Both the position numbers and the translations under genes were made by a program. The notes under the pieces are model-generated. The model worked only from the letters and a program-made list of their open reading frames with translations, was not told where the DNA came from and did not search any database. From contig QFZU02000078.1 of assembly GCA_003260025.2 (NCBI GenBank), positions 1-45,327 on the forward strand: 45,327 bases of DNA, read 5' to 3'. The DNA comes from Microbispora triticiradicis (GTDB lineage: Bacteria; Actinomycetota; Actinomycetes; Streptosporangiales; Streptosporangiaceae). Positions 41,150 to 45,327 of this stretch are shown here, piece by piece. Within the stretch, counting starts at the first letter, position 1; each line of letters opens with the position of its first letter.

Positions 41150-44100
41150 ATGGGTGCTGGATGGCTCTCCCGATGGCCGGTGATCCGGCAGCTCAAGGGA
41201 GAGGACGGCAGGGGGCGGGCGGCGCGCTCGCCGCGTACGGACGCCCTTCGCCCCAGGGTGGAGGACGCCGACACGGTGGCGCGCTCCGTCTGCCCCTACT
41301 GCGCCGTGGGCTGCGGCCAGCTCGTCTACGTGAAGGACGGGAAGGTCACCCAGATCGAGGGCGACCCGGCCTCGCCGATCTCGCGTGGGCGGCTGTGCCC
41401 GAAGGGGTCGGCCAGCAAGCAGCTCGTCACCCACCCCGGCCGTCAGACGAAGGTCCTCTACCGCAGGCCGTACGGCACCGAGTGGGAGCCGCTCGACCTC
41501 GAGACCGCGATGGACATGATCGCCGACCGGGTCGTGCGGACCCGGCGCGAGACCTGGCAGCAGACGCACGAGGGGGAAGAGGTCAGGAGGACTCTGGGCA
41601 TCGCCAGCCTGGGCGGGGCGACGCTCGACAACGAAGAGAACTACCTGATGAAGAAGCTGTACACCGCCCTCGGCGCGATCCAGGTGGAGAACCAGGCGCG
41701 CATTTGACACTCCTCCACCGTCCCCGGTCTGGGGACCAGCTTCGGGCGTGGCGGCGCGACCCAGTCCCAGCAGGACCTCGCGAACGCCGACTGCATCGTC
41801 ATCCAGGGCTCCAACATGGCCGAATGCCATCCGGTGGGGTTCCAGTGGGTGATGGAGGCGCGTCAGCGCGGCACGAAGGTCTTCCACATCGACCCTCGGT
41901 TCAGCCGGACCAGCGCGTCGGTGGACCGGTATCTGCCGATCCGCGCCGGAAGCGACATCGTGCTGCTCGGGGCGCTGATCAACTATGTGCTGTCGAACGG
42001 GCTCGACTTCCGCGAGTACGTCCTCGCGTACACGAACGCGGCGACCCTGGTGAACCGGGAGTTCCGCGACACCGAGGACCTCGACGGCCTGTTCTCCGGC
42101 TATGACGAGGAGACCGGCAGGTACGACCCGTCCACCTGGGCGTACGAGGGCGACAGGCCCGAGGAGGAGGAGCTCACCGAGGGCGGCCTGCACCACGCCG
42201 AGGCGGCGGGGTCCGACTCCTACGGCGCGCGCGGCGCGGGATCGAGCGCGACGCCGCCGTCCGACCCGACGCTGACCGACCCGCGCTGCGTGTACCAGAT
42301 CCTGAAGAGGCACTACTCCCGCTACACGCCCGAGATGGTCGAGGAGCTGTGCGGCATCCCGCCGGAGCGGTTCCGCGAGCTGGCGGAGGCGGTCACCGCC
42401 AACTCGGGCCGCGAGCGGACCACCGCCTGGGTCTACTCCGTGGGCTGGACGCAGCACTCGGTGGGCGTGCAGTACATCAGGGCCGCCTCGATCCTGCAGT
42501 TGCTGCTCGGCAACATGGGCCGTCCGGGCGGCGGGATCATGGCGCTGCGCGGCCACGCCAGCATCCAGGGCTCGACGGACATCCCGACGCTGTTCAACCT
42601 GCTGCCGGGATACATCGCGATGCCGCACGCCCACCGCCACGACGGCCTCGACGACTACCTGGAACGGGAGGGCTCCGACACCGGCTGGTGGGGCAACCGG
42701 CGGGCGTACGTCGTCAGCCTGCTCAAGGCGTGGTGGGGCGACGCGGCGACCGAGGAGAACGACTACCGCTTCGACTACCTGCCGCGGCTCACCGGCGACC
42801 ACGGCCACTACTCGACGGTCATGGGCCAGATCGACGGGAAGGTCAAGGGCTACTTCGTCGTGGGGGAGAACCCCGCGGTCGGGTCCGCCAACGGCAAGGC
42901 GCAGCGGCTCGGCCTGGCCAACCTCGACTGGCTGGTCGTCCGCGACCTCGTGACGGTCGAGACCGCGACGTTCTGGAAGGACGCGCCCGAGATCGAGACC
43001 GGGGAGCTGCGGACGGAGGAGATCGGCACCGAGGTCTTCTTCATGCCGGCCGCGACCCACGTGGAGAAGGAAGGCACCTTCACCAACACCCAGCGCCTGC
43101 TGCAGTGGCGGGAGAAGGCGCTCGACCCGCCGGAGGACTGCCGCAGCGACCTGTGGTTCTACTACCACCTCGGCAAGCGGATCAGGCGGCGGCTCGGCGA
43201 CGACGACATCGACCGGCCGGTGATGGAGCTGACCTGGGACTATCCCGAGATCGGCGAGCAGCGCGACCCGTCCGCCGAGGCCGTGCTGCGGGAGATCAAC
43301 GGCGCGGACGCCGACGGCCGTCCGCTGGCGTCGCTGCGCGAGCTGAAGCCGGACGGCTCGACGAGCTGCGGCTGCTGGATCTACTGCGGGGTGTACGCCG
43401 ACGGGGTCAACCAGGCGGCCCGGCGCAAGCCGCACACCGAGCAGGGTCCCGTCGCGCTCGAATGGGGCTGGGCGTGGCCGGCCAACCGGCGCATCCTCTA
43501 CAACCGCGCCTCGGCCGACCCCGAGGGCCGCCCGTGGAGCGAGCGGAAGAAGTACGTCTACTGGGACGCCGGGCAGGGCCGGTGGGTCGGCCCCGACGTG
43601 CCGGACTTCGAGGAGGACAAGGCGCCCGGCTACGTGCCCCCGGAGGGGGCCAAGGCGCAGCACGCGCTGGCCGGCACCGATCCGTTCATCATGCAGTCGG
43701 ACGGCAAGGGCTGGCTGTACGTGCCGTCGGGCCTGTCGGACGGCCCCCTGCCCACCCACTACGAGCCGCACGAGTCGGCGGTGCGCAACACGTTGTACGG
43801 GCAGCAGTCCAACCCGGCCCGCCGGACCATCGACCGGCCGGAGAACCCGTACAACCCGGCGCTGTCGCCCCGGTTCCCGTACGTCTTCACCACCAGCCGG
43901 TTGACCGAGCACCACACGACCGGCGCGATGAGCCGGCCCCTGCCGTACCTGGCCGAGCTCCAGCCCGAGGCGTTCTGCGAGGTGTCCAGGGAGATGGCCG
44001 AGGAGCTCGGCCTGGAGAACGGCGGCTGGGCGACGATCGTCACCGCCCGCACCGCGATCGAGCTGCGCGTGCTGGTGACCGGCCGGGTACGGCCGCTGCG

Positions 44101-44323
44101 GATCAACCGCAGGACCGTCCACCAGGTGATCATGCCCTACCACTGGGGCTACGGCGGAGGCGGCGTGATCACCGGGGACGTCGTCAACGACCTGGCGTCG
44201 GTCGTGCTCGACCCGAACGTCTACATCCAGGAGAGCAAGGCCGGCACCTGCGACGTCCTTCCGGGACGGCGCCCGCGCGGCCAGGCGCTGCTCGACCTGA
44301 TCGAGAGGTACCGCCATGGCTGA
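41150..44323 (+). CDS. fdnG: Selenocysteine-containing formate dehydrogenase, alpha subunit (FdnG-like)
   Basis: Oxidises formate to CO2 at a Mo/W-bis-MGD centre. Read through TGA 41705-41707 the gene has 1057 residues, a normal length. C48, C51, C55 and C83 (CPYCAVGC, LCPKG) bind the 4Fe-4S cluster. U186 lies in NQARI-U-HSSTVPGLG, the family motif, with GTSFGRGGATQSQQDLANAD following in the same frame. Later segments include QGSNMAECHPVGFQWVMEA, the MGD-binding ASVDRYLPIRAGSDI, and a C-terminal domain ending TCDVLPGRRPRGQ. No Tat signal is visible at the N-terminus, so the active site should face the cytoplasm. Overlaps the beta gene by 8 bp. Automated callers may split it into two genes. 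Confidence 0.93.
41708..41745 (+). promoter_or_regulatory. Bacterial SECIS-like hairpin for selenocysteine insertion
   Basis: GTCCCC (41720-41725) pairs exactly with GGGGAC (41731-41736) around the loop GGTCT (41726-41730). The loop begins 19 nt after the TGA. E. coli fdhF, from memory, has the same GGUCU loop at the same distance. It should recruit SelB with Sec-tRNA. Confidence 0.8.
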
Positions 44324-45065
44324 GCGGATGGGCTTTTTCACGGATACGACCGTCTGCATCGGCTGTAAGGCGTGCGAGGTGGCATGCAAGGAGTGGAACG
44401 ACGTGCCCGACGACGGGTTCGTGTTCCGCGCCACCTCCTACGACAACACCGGTTCGCTCGGCGCCAGCACCTGGCGGCACGTCGCGTTCGTCGAGCAGGA
44501 CGGCCGCTGGCTGATGATGTCGGACGTGTGCAAGCACTGCACCCACGCCGCCTGCCTCGACGTCTGTCCCACCGGGGCGTTGTTCCGCACCGAGTTCGAC
44601 ACCGTCGTCGTCCAGTCCGACGTGTGCAACGGCTGCGGCTACTGCGTGCCCGCCTGCCCGTACGGGGTGATCGACCGCCGGGAGGACGACGGCCGGGCCT
44701 GGAAGTGCACGCTCTGCTACGACCGGCTGCGCGGCGGCATGGAACCGGCCTGCGCCAAGGCGTGCCCGACCAAGTCCATCCAGTTCGGGCCGCTCGACGA
44801 ACTGCGGGAGCGGGCCCAGGAACGCGTCGAACGGCTGCACGCCGAGGGCGTGACCGACGCCCGGCTGTACGGCGAGAGCCCGGACAACGGCGTCGGCGGC
44901 ACGGGCGCGTTCTTCCTCCTGCTGGACGAGCCGGAGACGTACGGCCTGCCGCCGGACCCGGTGGTGACCACCCGCGACCTGCCCGCGATGTGGCGCTGGG
45001 CCGGCGGCGCCGCGCTCGCCCTCGCCGTGGGCGTGGCCGCGTGCTTCGCCGGGAGAAAGCCGTGA
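44316..45065 (+). CDS. Formate dehydrogenase, iron-sulfur beta subunit (FdnH-like)
   Basis: 249 residues. Sixteen Cys in ferredoxin-type motifs bind four 4Fe-4S clusters: CIGCKACEVACKEW, CKHCTHAACLDVCP, CNGCGYCVPACPYG, and CTLCYDR with CAKACPTKS. The C-terminus has one transmembrane helix (WAGGAALALAVGVAACFAG) that ties the subunit to the membrane, as in FdnH. Passes electrons from the alpha subunit to the quinone-reducing subunit. ATG 44316 overlaps the alpha stop. A 49-bp gap with repeated TTCGGTGG follows before the third gene. Confidence 0.93.
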   Translation: MAERMGFFTDTTVCIGCKACEVACKEWNDVPDDGFVFRATSYDNTGSLGASTWRHVAFVEQDGRWLMMSDVCKHCTHAACLDVCPTGALFRTEFDTVVVQSDVCNGCGYCVPACPYGVIDRREDDGRAWKCTLCYDRLRGGMEPACAKACPTKSIQFGPLDELRERAQERVERLHAEGVTDARLYGESPDNGVGGTGAFFLLLDEPETYGLPPDPVVTTRDLPAMWRWAGGAALALAVGVAACFAGRKP

Positions 45066-45114
45066 TCGTTTCAGTGGATTCGGTGGCTTTCGTGGGTTCG
45101 GTGGGGAGGATCTG

Positions 45115-45327
45115 ATGCCGAAAGGCCAGGGCGAGGTGGTGCCGGAGGCGCCGTTCCGGTCGTACTACGGCCAGCCGGTCGTCAAGCAGCCCATCTGGCA
45201 CGAACCCCACATGCCGACGTACCTGTATCTGGGCGGACTGTCCGGCGCGGCGGGCGCGATGGCGGCGGCCGCCCGCCTGGCCGGGCACGACCGGCTCGGG
45301 CTGGCCGCCCGGGCCGCCGCCTTCACC
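45115..45327 (+). CDS. nrfD: NrfD/PsrC-family membrane subunit, truncated by window end
   Basis: 71 codons are visible. After a soluble start (SYYGQPVVKQPIWHEP) the first helix begins PTYLYLGGLSGAAGAMAAAA, typical of NrfD-like quinone-interacting subunits with eight or more helices. With the alpha and beta subunits it forms a formate:quinone oxidoreductase. GGGGAGG is 5 nt before ATG 45115. The remainder lies beyond the window. Confidence 0.85.
   Translation, partial: MPKGQGEVVPEAPFRSYYGQPVVKQPIWHEPHMPTYLYLGGLSGAAGAMAAAARLAGHDRLGLAARAAAFT

Noticed and set aside
41705-41707. TGA read as a true stop, making two genes or a pseudogene
   Set aside because: Frame, family motif and SECIS-like hairpin all agree with selenocysteine at this codon.
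41075-44434. 1119-codon open frame on the minus strand
   Set aside because: It is the antisense shadow of the formate dehydrogenase gene: low-complexity His/Arg/Val-rich product with no domain.

Overview
The window is high-GC actinomycete DNA: frequent GTG starts, probable leaderless transcripts, a mycothiol-type nitroreductase, an F420-type PPOX protein, a Rv0338c-like EtfD and a DivIVA-like coiled-coil protein. The clpC, mutY, disA, radA order is the chromosomal order I know from mycobacteria and Streptomyces. Gene style suggests Streptosporangiaceae or a near relative, but that is an impression. I see no phage, insertion sequence, CRISPR array, rRNA or tRNA.

Layout. 1-7.0 kb holds genome-maintenance genes: 3' part of clpC, an orphan eboE-like gene, mutY, a membrane-anchored protein, disA and radA. 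7.0-9.6 kb (minus strand) holds merR-trx, arsR-SRPBCC and a methyltransferase. 9.8-12 kb is a TIM-barrel, methyltransferase and TetR run. 12.3-14.4 kb is etfD, the membrane Fe-S protein that passes ETF electrons to quinone. 14.5-16.4 kb pairs an unknown protein with a GT4 glycosyltransferase. 16.4-19.1 kb has a STAS protein, CsoR, a small protein and a large unknown protein. 19.3-23.3 kb has a PIG-V-like mannosyltransferase, a secreted EEP hydrolase, a gamma-carbonic-anhydrase-like protein and the coiled-coil protein. 23.4-28.7 kb has a GntR/UTRA regulator, kynureninase, a ClpX-type zinc-finger protein, a PPOX protein, a PEP-mutase-like protein and the nitroreductase. 28.9-32.4 kb pairs a ROK regulator with a secreted discoidin/beta-helix protein. 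32.6-35.6 kb is a PAP2 phosphatase and a two-component system. 35.6-38.4 kb is a YCII/DGPF protein plus an ECF42-type sigma factor fused to an integrase-like domain. 38.6-40.6 kb is a regulator divergent from a two-gene unit. 41.15 kb to the end is a formate dehydrogenase operon.

Most notable. (1) One 800-codon frame joins an ECF42-like sigma factor to a tyrosine-recombinase-like domain that has lost the catalytic Tyr and first Arg. A 12-bp x 10 repeat lies inside the recombinase half, and an ECF42-like promoter lies in front of the operon. (2) The formate dehydrogenase alpha subunit has an in-frame TGA at 41705-41707 in the selenocysteine motif, followed by a SECIS-like hairpin, so 41150-44323 is one selenoprotein gene. 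(3) clpC lacks, in frame, about 110 codons covering the ClpP-binding loop and the D2 small domain. Several operator-like palindromes sit in front of regulators (arsR, csoR, gntR, ROK, and the 39.1-kb HTH gene) and suggest autoregulation.
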